A stretch of DNA of 21,106 bases, taken from NCBI GenBank assembly GCA_027338645.1, contig DAHWSH010000058.1:1-21106 (forward strand). Reading direction: 5' to 3'. Position 1 is the first letter of the stretch. Each line of letters starts with the position of its first letter. The position numbers and the translations under genes are program-made. Origin of the DNA: JAJZIH01 sp021785265 (GTDB taxonomy: Bacteria > Pseudomonadota > Gammaproteobacteria > JAKAQQ01). Shown in pieces: positions 1 to 7,594 of the stretch. The notes below the pieces were generated by a model. That model made no database searches. It was given only the letters and a program-made list of their open reading frames with translations, and was not told where the DNA came from.

Positions 1-219
1 CACGAGATGGAAGTCTTCTACTTGCCCAGCTACAGCCCCGAACTGAACCCAAACGAGATGGCCAACGCCGACCTCAAGCAGGTCGTCACCAAACTCGCTC
101 CAGCCCGCTCGAAGCTGCAGTTGGTGAAGGCCACTCGCCAGTATCTGCTCAGCGTCCAACGACAACCCGAGCGCGTCAAAAGCTACTTCGAACACGAGCC
201 GGTTCGCTATGCCGCTTGA
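1..219 (+). pseudogene. IS630-family transposase, C-terminal part (cut by window edge)
   Basis: The frame is open from base 1 and stops at TGA 217-219, giving the last 72 residues of a protein that starts outside the window. It carries the block YLPSYSPELNPNE, the characteristic end of the DDE catalytic domain in IS630/Tc1-mariner-type transposases, where the final acidic residue of the triad lies in or next to the PELNPNE motif. The following residues (DLKQVVTKLAPARSKLQLVKATRQYL) match the usual helical tail of such enzymes. The protein would cut and join DNA to move its own IS. Only this end can be judged: the first two catalytic acids and the other terminal repeat are not visible, so I cannot tell whether the copy is intact. 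A second IS begins about 40 bases downstream. Confidence 0.8.
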
Positions 220-271
220 GTTCATTGTTTCAATGCCGGATCAATAGCGCAAAGCTGTAATGTCCCCTTTG

Positions 272-297
272 TCCAATTCTAAGATGTCCCCTTTTGG
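272..297 (+). repeat. Left inverted repeat of the IS1202-like element
   Basis: These 26 bases match the reverse complement of 1618-1643 at 22 positions. Both arms share the core TCCAATTCT and end with CTTTTGG on the inner side. Confidence 0.7.
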
Positions 298-311
298 TTT
301 CAGGAGGGGTC

Positions 312-1607
312 ATGGTCGGGGAGGTAGTTGTGATGACGCGGAAGGCGGTGGACCGGCTGGCGGTGGTGCAGTTGGTGGTCAACCAGCAGTTACGGCAGAA
401 GGAGGCGGCCCGGCGGTTGGATCTGAGCGTGCGGCAGGTCAGACGTCTGGTGGTTTGTTTGCGGGCGGAAGGGGCATCTGGGCTGGTGTCACGGCGCCTG
501 GGGCGGCGTCCCGGGAACGCCCGGACGGAAGCGGACCGCCACAAGATTCTGAGCCTCGTTCGCCATCACGATGCGGACTTCGGCCCCACCCTGGCCTGCG
601 AGAAGCTGGCGGCTGGTCATGGGCATCGGCTCTCAGTCGAGACGTTACGCCACTGGATGATCGCCGATGGCCTATGGGAACCCCAGCGGCGGCGTCAGGC
701 ACGTATCCATCCGCGGCGCCCCCGTCGACCCTGCCGGGGTGAGTGGGTTCAGATCGATGGCTCACCCCACGACGGGTTCGAGGGCCGTGGCCCTGACTGC
801 ACCCTGATCGTGTTCATCGACGATGCCACGAGCGAAGGGATGGCCCTGCATTTTGCCCCCGCCGAGACGACCCAAGCCTATAGGGAAACCCTCAGGATCT
901 ACCTGGCTCAGCACGGCCGTCCGGTAGCCCTCTACTCCGACCAGCGTAGTATCTTCCGCATGAACCAGACCCACCGTGAGGGTGGGCCGACCCCCTTCAC
1001 CCGGGCCCTCAGAACTCTCGATATCGAGCCCATCCACGCTCACACGCCCCAGGCCAAGGGCCGGGTAGAACGGGCCAACCAGACCCTTCAGGATCGCCTG
1101 GTCAAGGAACTGTGTCTCGCGGGAATCTCTACTCTCGAAACCGCCAACACCTTCCTCCCCGACTTTATCCGCGCCTACAACCCGCGCTTCGCCGTCCTTC
1201 CCCACAACCCCATCGATGCCCATCGGCCGGTTCAACATGGCCCCCGGGAACTCGACCTGATCCTCAGCCTGCAGGAGACCCGAAAGCTCTCGAAAAACCT
1301 CACCCTCCAATACCAGAACCGGGAGTACCAACTCACTGGCCAAGGCCAGGGCTATCGCCTTCGGGGCGCACTCATCACCGTCTCCGAGACCTTCGACGGC
1401 TCCGTCACCCTGCTCCACCAGGGCCAGATCTTGCCCTATCGCCGGCTCAGCCAAGGCGCACCCCCCATCCCGCTCGACGACGAAAAAAGCGTCCAGGCCA
1501 CCGTCGACCAGGCTAAGACCGCCCAGCTCGCCCGACCCACCTTCAAGCCGGCCCCTGACCATCCCTGGAAGCGTCGTTCTTACTTCATCCCGCAAAACCA
1601 TCCCTGA
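312..1607 (+). CDS. IS1202/ISNCY-family DDE transposase
   Basis: This 431-residue protein moves the surrounding IS. An N-terminal helix-turn-helix (about residues 20-50, with KEAARRLDLSVRQVRRL) should bind the ends. The RNase H-fold core has the acid triad in the expected contexts: Asp149 in WVQIDGS, Asp210 in LYSDQRSIF and Glu253 in AKGRVERANQTLQDRL. The last block and the following LAGISTLETANTFLPDFIRAYN are typical of the IS1202-type ISNCY/IS481-like group. The C-terminal ~130 residues form the usual extra domain. The ATG at 312 has AGGAGGGG four to five bases upstream. An in-frame ATG at 333 also has a good GGGGAGG (318-324) eight bases upstream and would drop seven residues, so the choice is not settled. 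No frameshift or internal stop is seen; the copy looks potentially active. Confidence 0.88.
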   Translation: MVGEVVVMTRKAVDRLAVVQLVVNQQLRQKEAARRLDLSVRQVRRLVVCLRAEGASGLVSRRLGRRPGNARTEADRHKILSLVRHHDADFGPTLACEKLAAGHGHRLSVETLRHWMIADGLWEPQRRRQARIHPRRPRRPCRGEWVQIDGSPHDGFEGRGPDCTLIVFIDDATSEGMALHFAPAETTQAYRETLRIYLAQHGRPVALYSDQRSIFRMNQTHREGGPTPFTRALRTLDIEPIHAHTPQAKGRVERANQTLQDRLVKELCLAGISTLETANTFLPDFIRAYNPRFAVLPHNPIDAHRPVQHGPRELDLILSLQETRKLSKNLTLQYQNREYQLTGQGQGYRLRGALITVSETFDGSVTLLHQGQILPYRRLSQGAPPIPLDDEKSVQATVDQAKTAQLARPTFKPAPDHPWKRRSYFIPQNHP

Positions 1608-1617
1608 TCCATACCCT

Positions 1618-1643
1618 CCAAAAGAGGACGTTTCAGAATTGGA
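1618..1643 (-). repeat. Right inverted repeat of the IS1202-like element
   Basis: Read on the minus strand, these bases match 272-297 at 22 of 26 positions. The repeat begins ten bases after the transposase stop codon. Confidence 0.7.
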
Positions 1644-1724
1644 TTGACAGCGCGAATCCCGCGGAAACAAGGCCCCTTCTGTTCCGCGCAACCCACGATC
1701 CACCGTCCGTCCGGGACTCCGTCC

Positions 1725-2705
1725 TCAGTACAGGTCCGCCGGCCAGTCAAAACCCGTCCGGCTGAAAAACCCGAGACAGACCTCGACCACCTCCGCATCC
1801 AGCGTCTTGCCCTTCCCCTGCTCCACTTCGGCGAGGGCGGCACGGAGACCGAGCGACGGCCGGTAGGGCCGGTGCGAGGACATGGCTTCCACCACATCGG
1901 CCACGGCAAGGATCCGGGACTCGAGCCGGATCCCGGCTCCGGTGAGGTGGTCGGGATAGCCACTGCCGTCCAGCCGCTCGTGGTGCTGGTGAGCAACCAT
2001 CGCCACGGGATCAGGCAGGTCGAGGTGCTCGAGAATGGCATGTCCATGCTGCGGGTGACTCCTGATGATCTCGAGCTCGGGCTCCGTCAGGTGCCGAGCG
2101 GTCGTCAGGATCTCAATCGGTACCGCAACCTTGCCGATATCGTGGACATCACCGGCCAGACGGAGGGTCTCACAGGTCCGCCGATCCAGTCCAAGGGCAC
2201 GACCGATGGCGGCCGAGAGCGCTCCGACCCGGCTCTCGTGCAAGCCCGTGTAGGGGTCTCGGAGGTTACTCATGTGGGCCAGGGAGCGGATGGCACAGAT
2301 CGCCTCCTCGTTCCAGCTCGCCATGCCAGAGCGTTCCGTCTCGGCGTGGTCCGGTAAGGTGGAGGCATCCGGCAGGCAGACCAGGGTAAGGTGGCGCTTG
2401 CGTCCGCGGCGGGTGGTGACGGAGACGGCCTCGAGCCAGCGGATGGAGCCTGCCTGGGTCACGATCGGGAAACGGAGGCGCGATACCGGATCCCCGTCCC
2501 CGAGAGCACGGGCCAGTCCCGCGCGCAGGTCATCCCCGTGGGAGGGGGGAACGAACTCCAGGAGGCCCCGTCCTTCAAGGTCACCGGATCCCAGTCCCAA
2601 AAGATCCTCGAGCAGGGGATCCGTGCCCGCGAGGACCAGATCCGCGTCCATGTGAGCCACGGCCAGTCGCGATGAAGCGACCGGGATTTCCTGCTTTTTC
2701 CCCAT
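1725..2705 (-). CDS. PAS + HD-GYP domain protein, probable cyclic-di-GMP phosphodiesterase
   Basis: This 326-residue cytoplasmic protein has two parts. Residues ~18-112 look like a PAS sensor (opening MDADLVLAGTDPLLEDLLGL, with a PAC-like RFPIVTQAGSIRWLEAVSVT strand region). Residues ~132-310 are an HD-GYP domain, which in this family hydrolyses cyclic di-GMP to GMP or pGpG using a di- or tri-iron centre. The signature residues are present: DPYTGLHESRV (His156), VHDIGK (His188-Asp189), HPQHG (His218), HQHHERLDGSGYP (GYP at 249-251) and a conserved Asp in AVADVVEAM. There is no transmembrane segment or receiver domain, so the PAS is the likely input. The ATG at 2705 has no clear ribosome site; an in-frame ATG at 2651 at the PAS boundary is the alternative. 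Longer upstream extensions of this frame are only antisense to ovoA and were rejected. It diverges from ovoA across 114 bases. Confidence 0.85.
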   Translation of the reverse strand: MGKKQEIPVASSRLAVAHMDADLVLAGTDPLLEDLLGLGSGDLEGRGLLEFVPPSHGDDLRAGLARALGDGDPVSRLRFPIVTQAGSIRWLEAVSVTTRRGRKRHLTLVCLPDASTLPDHAETERSGMASWNEEAICAIRSLAHMSNLRDPYTGLHESRVGALSAAIGRALGLDRRTCETLRLAGDVHDIGKVAVPIEILTTARHLTEPELEIIRSHPQHGHAILEHLDLPDPVAMVAHQHHERLDGSGYPDHLTGAGIRLESRILAVADVVEAMSSHRPYRPSLGLRAALAEVEQGKGKTLDAEVVEVCLGFFSRTGFDWPADLY

Positions 2706-2819
2706 GCTTGGCAAGTCTATGGAATACCCGACTGAACGTTTCCAATGTAACCCAAGCGGTCCCCGGTCCGCAAACGCGGAAGGATGGTAGACTCGGACGA
2801 GATGCAGACGAGATGAGCG

Positions 2820-4946
2820 ATGGCAGCGGTTCGTATTCCGCCGCTGGTCCTGGAGGGCTGGGATCCAGAGGCGAAACGGCGGGAGATCCGCGAGGTATTC
2901 CAGCGGACCTTCTCCCTCTACGAAAGGCTCTTTGAACACCTGGCGACAGAGGACGCCTGGTACCGGAAGGCCATTGCCTTGCGACACCCGCTCATTTTTT
3001 ATTACGGCCACACAGCTGTCTTCTACATCAACAAGCTCCTTCCGGCCGGACTTCTCGAGGAACGGATCGACCCCACCCTGGAATCCCTGTTCGCCATCGG
3101 CGTGGACGAGATGTCCTGGGATGATCTCGACGATCGCCACTATGACTGGCCCGCGCTCGCCCGCGTGGCCGACTATCGCAATCGGGTCCGTGAGCGGGTC
3201 GATGGCCTGATCGCCCGCCTCCCGCTCGAGCTCCCCATCCGCTGGGATTCCCCGTGGTGGGCCATCCTCATGGGGATCGAGCACGAAAACATCCACCTCG
3301 AGACGAGTTCGGTCCTGATGCGCCAGCTGCCCTTGGGCGAGGTTCGTCCCGTCCTGGATTTTCCGGCGGTCACCGAGGGCGGTCCTGCGCCTCCGAACCG
3401 GCTGATCCCCGTCCCGGCCGGGACCGTCCGACTCGGCAAGGAGCGGGAACACCGGCTCTATGGGTGGGACAACGAATACGGGAAGGAGGAGATCCCGCTC
3501 GATGACTTTGCGGCCGCCCGTCTGCTCGTGAGTAACGGTGAGTTTCTGCCTTTCGTCGAATCCGGGGGATACGCGGACCTCCACTACTGGACCGATGAGG
3601 CCCGTGACTGGCTCGGCTTCGCCCAGGCCCGTCACCCGACCTTCTGGATCCGCCACGGGCGGGACTGGATGCTCCGTCTGTTGGCGGAGGAACGCCCCAT
3701 GCCTTGGAACTGGCCGGTCGAAGTCAACTGCCACGAGGCTCGAGCCTTCTGCCGCTGGCTCTCGGAGCGCGAGGGACGGAGCCTGCGTCTGCCCACCGAG
3801 GCCGAGTGGCACCGGATCCGCGAGACGAGCGGGCTCAGCGACTGTGACGGCTGGACCGAGGCACCCGGCAATCTCGGGCTTTCCCACGGCGCCTCGCCGG
3901 CGGCCGTCGACCGTTTTCCGCAGGGGTCCTTCTGCGACATCGTCGGCAATGTCTGGCAGTGGACCGAAACCGCGATTTACCCCTTTCCGGGTTTTATGCC
4001 CCATTCCCTCTACGACGACTTTTCGGTCCCGACCTTCGATGGGGCGCACCATCTCCTCCTGGGTGGCTCCTTCATGAGTCTCGGCAACGAAACCCAGGCC
4101 AGCGCCCGGTACGCCTTTCGCCGCCATTTCTTCCAGCACGCGGGTTTCCGCTACGTCGAGTCCGCAAACCGGCTGCCCGCGATCCCCGTCTATGAGACCG
4201 ACCAGGCGCTCACCCAATACGCGGAGTTCCATTACGGCACCGAATACTTCGGGGTTCCGAACTTCCCGCAAGCGGTGGCCCGGCACGCACTCGCCCTAGC
4301 CGTGGGTCGCCCCCTCCGACGGGCCCTCGATCTCGGCTGCTCGGTGGGCCGGACGGCTTTTGAACTGGCCCGGGGCTGTCCGGAGGTGACGGGCCTCGAT
4401 CTCTCCGCCCGGTTTATCCAGGTGGGGGTCCGGCTGCGGGACGACGGCCGCTATCCGTATGCCGTCGTCGAGGAAGGGGAGATCATGAGCTATCGGACCG
4501 CCGACCTCGCGAGTCTCGGGCTCGCCGAGACCGCAGGCCGGGTCGAGTTCTTCCAGGATGACGCCACCAACCTGAAAGCGATCTACACCGGCTACGATCT
4601 CGTGGTGGCCGCGAACCTCATCGACCGCTTGCGGGATCCGGCGAAGTTCCTCGAAACCATCGGCGATAGGATCCATCCCGGCGGGCTCCTCCTCCTCACC
4701 TCTCCCTATACCTGGCTGGTCGAGCACACGCCGCGGAAGGCCTGGCTGGGTGGTTTCCGCGAGAACGGAGAGAACCGGACCACGCTGGAGACGCTGCGGG
4801 AAACCCTCGCTCCACACTTTCGCCTGCTCGAGGGCTATCCCTTCGATCTGCCCTTCGTCATCCGGGAGACCGCGCGCAAATTCCAGCACGGCCTGGCCCA
4901 GGTGACGGTCTGGGAACGAGCGGGGGGAAGTGGCCGCAAAAGCTGA
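2820..4946 (+). CDS. ovoA: OvoA: 5-histidylcysteine sulfoxide synthase / 4-mercaptohistidine N1-methyltransferase
   Basis: This 708-residue bifunctional enzyme makes ovothiol, a thiol-histidine antioxidant. The iron-dependent N-terminal module joins cysteine and histidine with O2 to give 5-histidylcysteine sulfoxide, and the C-terminal module N-methylates the later mercaptohistidine; a separate PLP lyase is needed between the two steps. In sequence, a DinB-like domain supplies the likely iron ligands His64 (YYGHTAVFY) and His155/His159 (EHENIHLE). An FGE-sulfatase/EgtB-like domain follows (~195-450, with RLYGWDNEYG, GNVWQWTE and LLLGGSF). A linker with LTQYAEFHYG leads into a class I methyltransferase (~495-700) with the SAM motif DLGCSVGR at 504-511. 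Length and the fused methyltransferase separate it from EgtB of ergothioneine synthesis. The ribosome site at ATG 2820 is weak. No OvoB-type lyase lies in this window. It converges on recX. Confidence 0.92.
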   Translation: MAAVRIPPLVLEGWDPEAKRREIREVFQRTFSLYERLFEHLATEDAWYRKAIALRHPLIFYYGHTAVFYINKLLPAGLLEERIDPTLESLFAIGVDEMSWDDLDDRHYDWPALARVADYRNRVRERVDGLIARLPLELPIRWDSPWWAILMGIEHENIHLETSSVLMRQLPLGEVRPVLDFPAVTEGGPAPPNRLIPVPAGTVRLGKEREHRLYGWDNEYGKEEIPLDDFAAARLLVSNGEFLPFVESGGYADLHYWTDEARDWLGFAQARHPTFWIRHGRDWMLRLLAEERPMPWNWPVEVNCHEARAFCRWLSEREGRSLRLPTEAEWHRIRETSGLSDCDGWTEAPGNLGLSHGASPAAVDRFPQGSFCDIVGNVWQWTETAIYPFPGFMPHSLYDDFSVPTFDGAHHLLLGGSFMSLGNETQASARYAFRRHFFQHAGFRYVESANRLPAIPVYETDQALTQYAEFHYGTEYFGVPNFPQAVARHALALAVGRPLRRALDLGCSVGRTAFELARGCPEVTGLDLSARFIQVGVRLRDDGRYPYAVVEEGEIMSYRTADLASLGLAETAGRVEFFQDDATNLKAIYTGYDLVVAANLIDRLRDPAKFLETIGDRIHPGGLLLLTSPYTWLVEHTPRKAWLGGFRENGENRTTLETLRETLAPHFRLLEGYPFDLPFVIRETARKFQHGLAQVTVWERAGGSGRKS

Positions 4947-5047
4947 GCACTCTACGCATCCCCAGGGCCCGTCTTGTGCATGACCGAGGGCGAGCCCGGA
5001 TCACACCGGATCTTGCCCCCCCTACCCAGCCCTCACTCCACCGGGCT

Positions 5048-5515
5048 CTAATCCTCGAGGAACTCCCGGCCCCATGACTGCCAGAGCCCGGCCACCGTGT
5101 CGGCGGAAAATCCCCGCCTCAGGAGAAAACGGGCCTGGGCACCCTGTGTACCCGCATCCTCCGGAAGATTAACGCCGAAGCGCGCACGGCGTGCCGCCTC
5201 GGCGGCCCGGACCCATTCTCCCAGAGGCCGGTCGAGATGGCGGGCAGCCAGATCCCGGCCGATGCCGCGCATCTCGAGGGCCCGGGCGATCCGGAGCGGC
5301 CCCTCACCCCGGGCCAGACGGATCCGGACGAACTCTTCCGTGAAGCGCCCGTCGCTGAGCGCCCCCGCGTTGCAAAGCGCCTCGAGGAGAGGCGCAACTT
5401 CACCTTCCGGACAACCGCTCTGGACCAGCCGTTCACGGAGTTCGAAGGTCGAGTATTCACGCCGGGCCAGCCAGGTGAGGGCCCGGTCGCGGGGCGTGGT
5501 TTCAGTCCGCTTCAC
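5048..5515 (-). CDS. recX: RecX, regulatory protein of RecA
   Basis: This 155-residue protein normally binds RecA filaments and limits RecA activity. It consists almost wholly of helical repeats, as in the family: ALTWLARREYSTFELRERL, then a GALSDGRFTEEFVRIRLARGEGP-type segment that is highly diagnostic for RecX, then LLRRGFSADTVAGLW near the end. Length is normal. The GTG at 5515 is chosen because it is the last start codon before the conserved helices. It makes recX overlap the 3' end of recA by 14 bases, consistent with one transcript and translational coupling. The ribosome site is poor, as often for such overlaps. No terminator-like hairpin with a T-run is seen between recX and the convergent ovoA end. 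Confidence 0.88.
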   Translation of the reverse strand: MKRTETTPRDRALTWLARREYSTFELRERLVQSGCPEGEVAPLLEALCNAGALSDGRFTEEFVRIRLARGEGPLRIARALEMRGIGRDLAARHLDRPLGEWVRAAEAARRARFGVNLPEDAGTQGAQARFLLRRGFSADTVAGLWQSWGREFLED

Positions 5516-6539
5516 CCGGGGGACGATCCGGGGTACCCAGACGGCCCGCCGCCGGGGCCCGTTCACGGATTTCGCTCTCGAGCGCGGCGCGGATTTCGGG
5601 ATGGTCGGCCAGGTACTGGCGGGCATGGTCCCGCCCCTGGCCGATCCGCTCACCCTTGAGGCTGAACCAGGATCCGGATTTCTCGATGAGTCCGGCGCCG
5701 ACCGCGAGATCGAGCACTTCCCCCTCGCGCGAGATTCCCCGGTCATAGAGGATCTCGAACTCCGCCTGGCGGAACGGCGGAGCCACCTTGTTCTTCACGA
5801 CCTTGACGCGGGTTTCGCTGCCGATCACTTCCTCGCCCCGCTTGACCGTGCCGATGCGGCGGATGTCGAGCCGGACCGACGCGTAAAACTTGAGGGCGTT
5901 GCCGCCCGTCGTGGTCTCCGGATTGCCGAACATGATGCCGATCTTCATGCGGATCTGGTTGATGAAGATGACGAGCGTATTGGAACGCTTGATGTTTCCC
6001 GTGAGCTTGCGGAGGGCCTGGGACATGAGCCGGGCCTGGAGTCCCACGTGGGAGTCCCCCATCTCGCCCTCGATCTCGGCCCGCGGAGTGAGCGCCGCCA
6101 CCGAATCCACGACGACGACGTCGACCGCCCCCGAGCGAACCAGCATGTCGGCGATCTCGAGCGCCTGTTCGCCGGTATCGGGCTGGGAAATGAGAAGTTC
6201 CTCCACCTTGACCCCGAGTTTCCGGGCATAGCCCGGATCGAGCGCGTGCTCGGCATCGACGAAGGCGGCCACGCCGCCCTGCTTTTGGGCCTCGGCAATG
6301 ACATGGAGGGTGAGGGTGGTTTTGCCCGAGGATTCCGGACCATAAATTTCGACGACCCGCCCGCGCGGAAGGCCACCGATGCCGAGAGCCAGATCGAGTC
6401 CGACCGAACCCGTCGGGATGACTTCCACGTCGCGGGGCTCGACATCATCGCCGAGCCGCATGACCGCTCCCTTGCCGAACTGCTTTTCGATCTGCCCGAG
6501 CGCCTGGGTCAGGGCCTTCTTGCGGTTATCGTCGGTCAT
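5502..6539 (-). CDS. recA: RecA recombinase
   Basis: RecA (345 residues) polymerises on single-stranded DNA, carries out strand exchange and triggers LexA self-cleavage in the SOS response. The full ATPase core is present: Walker A GPESSGKT at 67-74, the AFVDAEHALDP segment, the VVVVDSVAALTP Walker B strand, the loop 1 region GDSHVGLQARLMSQALRKLT, NQIRMKIG, and the loop 2 region FGNPETTTGGNALKFYASVRLDIRR. The short C-terminal tail ends at TGA 5502-5504. Length and sequence are ordinary and of proteobacterial type. The ATG at 6539 gives the expected N-terminus (DDNRKKALTQALGQIEKQFGKGAVMRLG). A sigma-70-like promoter lies ~30 bases upstream. I see no CTGT-N8-ACAG LexA box there. Confidence 0.98.
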   Translation of the reverse strand: MTDDNRKKALTQALGQIEKQFGKGAVMRLGDDVEPRDVEVIPTGSVGLDLALGIGGLPRGRVVEIYGPESSGKTTLTLHVIAEAQKQGGVAAFVDAEHALDPGYARKLGVKVEELLISQPDTGEQALEIADMLVRSGAVDVVVVDSVAALTPRAEIEGEMGDSHVGLQARLMSQALRKLTGNIKRSNTLVIFINQIRMKIGIMFGNPETTTGGNALKFYASVRLDIRRIGTVKRGEEVIGSETRVKVVKNKVAPPFRQAEFEILYDRGISREGEVLDLAVGAGLIEKSGSWFSLKGERIGQGRDHARQYLADHPEIRAALESEIRERAPAAGRLGTPDRPPGEAD

Positions 6540-6569
6540 GGGATGCCTTGGGACGGTTTCAGTCCACCG

Positions 6570-6598
6570 ATTATTCCATACTCGGGATAGAGCTCCAA
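6570..6598 (-). promoter_or_regulatory. Probable sigma-70 promoter of recA-recX
   Basis: On the minus strand TTGGAG (6598-6593) and AATAAT (6575-6570) are separated by exactly 17 bases and end 30 bases before the recA ATG. The -10 matches the consensus at five of six positions. This is assigned by inspection only. Confidence 0.5.
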
Positions 6599-6603
6599 AC
6601 GGG

Positions 6604-6641
6604 AAAAAGGCCCGGAACGCCCGTTCAGGACGCTCCCGGCC
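6604..6641 (-). terminator. Intrinsic terminator after the DUF4097 gene
   Basis: On the minus strand an 11-base arm (6641-6631) pairs with 6619-6609 with one G-G mismatch and one G-T pair, around an 11-base loop. TTTTT (6608-6604) follows at once. It lies 17 bases past the DUF4097 stop and just upstream of the recA promoter, so it should isolate recA from the sigma-factor operon. The loop side contains half of a GAAC-N4-GTTC palindrome (6615-6626). Confidence 0.75.
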
Positions 6642-6658
6642 CCCCCGCTTCGACGAGG

Positions 6659-7594
6659 TCAGTGTCCCCGGGTCATTTTTTCGAGGCCGATGTTCCCGCT
6701 CAGGGTCCGGATCCGGACCCGCGCTCCGCCGGGCCCGCTCACGAAATGGAGGACTTCGCCCGGTCCGAACTGGCTGCGCGGATGGGCGGGCGGGCCGATC
6801 GCATCGCTGATGTCGCCGCTCAGGGTCACCACCTGGAACACGGCCCCCGGCCGCGGAGCTGGGGCAAAGCCGATGTTCCCGCTCACGCTGCCCAGGATAT
6901 AGCGCCCGCCTGGGATCATGCGGCCCACAAATTGGATCGGCCCCGAAACCGACCTCAGAAGGGCTCGTCTGAGGGCAGCGGATCCGACCCAGACTGACCC
7001 GCTCACGCTGCCGGCACGGAGCTGTCCCGCCACACTCTGGATCGTGATCCCCCCACTCACCGTATGGGCGATGATCCGTGCCGGTCGGGCCGAACCCTCA
7101 ATGGCAATGCTCCCGCTCACCGATTTGGCCACGATCCGGTGCGAAAAAGACTGGAGTTTGATGGATCCGCTCACGGTCTTGAGCCGGACGGGACCCACGA
7201 GGTTCCGGGCCATGACCCGGGCACTCACGGTGCGGACGGTGAGCCGACTCGCACGCGGAATATCCAACAGGAGATGGGCTCCCCGGATTCCGGTCTCCGA
7301 CTGCCCGGGGTGCCGCCTCATGATCCGGATGATCAAGCGGTGCCCCTGGTCCCGAACCCGGAGACGGTCGCGGGCATCCATCGTGCCCGTGAGCCGGAAT
7401 GCGGGATGCTTCCAGCCGGTCACGGTGACCTGGCCTGCCACATTCACGATCAGGACCCGGGCGTGGAGCGCGAGTGGCCGCGACAGCTTGAGCGTACGAA
7501 GCGGGGCGGCCTCAGCGCTCTTGATGCTGGAGAGGAACGCAGCCGGCAAAAGGAGCACACACAGGATTTTCAGGATCGGGGATTTTGGGGTCAT
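6659..7594 (-). CDS. Secreted DUF4097-type beta-strand repeat protein
   Basis: This 311-residue protein starts with a clear signal peptide (hydrophobic ILKILCVLLLPAAFLSSI, likely cleavage near AEA at 27-29), so it should act in the cell envelope or periplasm. The rest is a run of short beta-strand repeats carrying [T/S][V/L]SG turns: TVSGSI, SVSGSI, TVSGGI, SVSGSV, SVSGPI, SVSGNI, TLSGDI and TLSGNI, spaced about 17-30 residues apart. This pattern is typical of DUF4097 / putative adhesin proteins that fold as a beta-solenoid; their biochemical role is unknown. The ATG at 7594 overlaps the upstream gene's stop (ATGA, 7591-7594) and has GAGGAA at good distance. It is the last gene of the ECF-sigma cassette, so it may be a target or a partner of that signalling pair. 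No lipobox cysteine or cell-wall anchor is seen. Confidence 0.8.
   Translation of the reverse strand: MTPKSPILKILCVLLLPAAFLSSIKSAEAAPLRTLKLSRPLALHARVLIVNVAGQVTVTGWKHPAFRLTGTMDARDRLRVRDQGHRLIIRIMRRHPGQSETGIRGAHLLLDIPRASRLTVRTVSARVMARNLVGPVRLKTVSGSIKLQSFSHRIVAKSVSGSIAIEGSARPARIIAHTVSGGITIQSVAGQLRAGSVSGSVWVGSAALRRALLRSVSGPIQFVGRMIPGGRYILGSVSGNIGFAPAPRPGAVFQVVTLSGDISDAIGPPAHPRSQFGPGEVLHFVSGPGGARVRIRTLSGNIGLEKMTRGH

Larger units (their letters stand above)
256..1649 (+). mobile_element. IS1202/ISNCY-type insertion sequence, about 1.4 kb
   Basis: One transposase gene fills the element and is flanked by imperfect inverted repeats (272-297 and 1618-1643, 22 of 26 matching). Outside these, both ends reach a TGT tip (256-258 on the left; complement of 1647-1649 on the right), but the segments between tip and repeat differ in length, so the exact ends are uncertain. 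The left end also has TGTCCCCTTT twice (261-270 and 285-294), which may be transposase-binding repeats. The flanks 247-255 and 1650-1658 agree at 7 of 9 positions, only weak support for a target duplication. The element lies between an IS630 remnant and the HD-GYP gene. Confidence 0.65.

Noticed and set aside
1661..1687. Hairpin GCGGAA...TTCCGC downstream of the HD-GYP gene as a terminator
   Set aside because: The six-pair stem has no following T-run on either strand; it is too weak to call.
762..1703. A 313-residue open frame antisense to the IS transposase
   Set aside because: It is a GC-rich shadow of the transposase frame; its product has no recognisable domain and the transposase is clear.
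1644..2357. A 237-residue plus-strand frame over the HD-GYP gene
   Set aside because: It is antisense to conserved HD-GYP codons and shows low-complexity composition typical of shadow frames.
2706..4286. Upstream extension of the HD-GYP frame to an 853-residue protein
   Set aside because: The extension lies entirely antisense to ovoA and to the divergent intergenic region; the PAS/HD-GYP protein has a natural start at 2705 or 2651.
4992..5048. Eight-base inverted repeat GAGCCCGG / CCGGGCTC between ovoA and recX as a bidirectional terminator
   Set aside because: The loop would be over 40 bases and there is no T-run; the 8-base match is expected by chance in such GC-rich DNA.
5097..6590. A 497-residue plus-strand frame across recX and recA
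   Set aside because: Both strands cannot be conserved here; RecA and RecX are unmistakable and the plus-strand product has no known fold.
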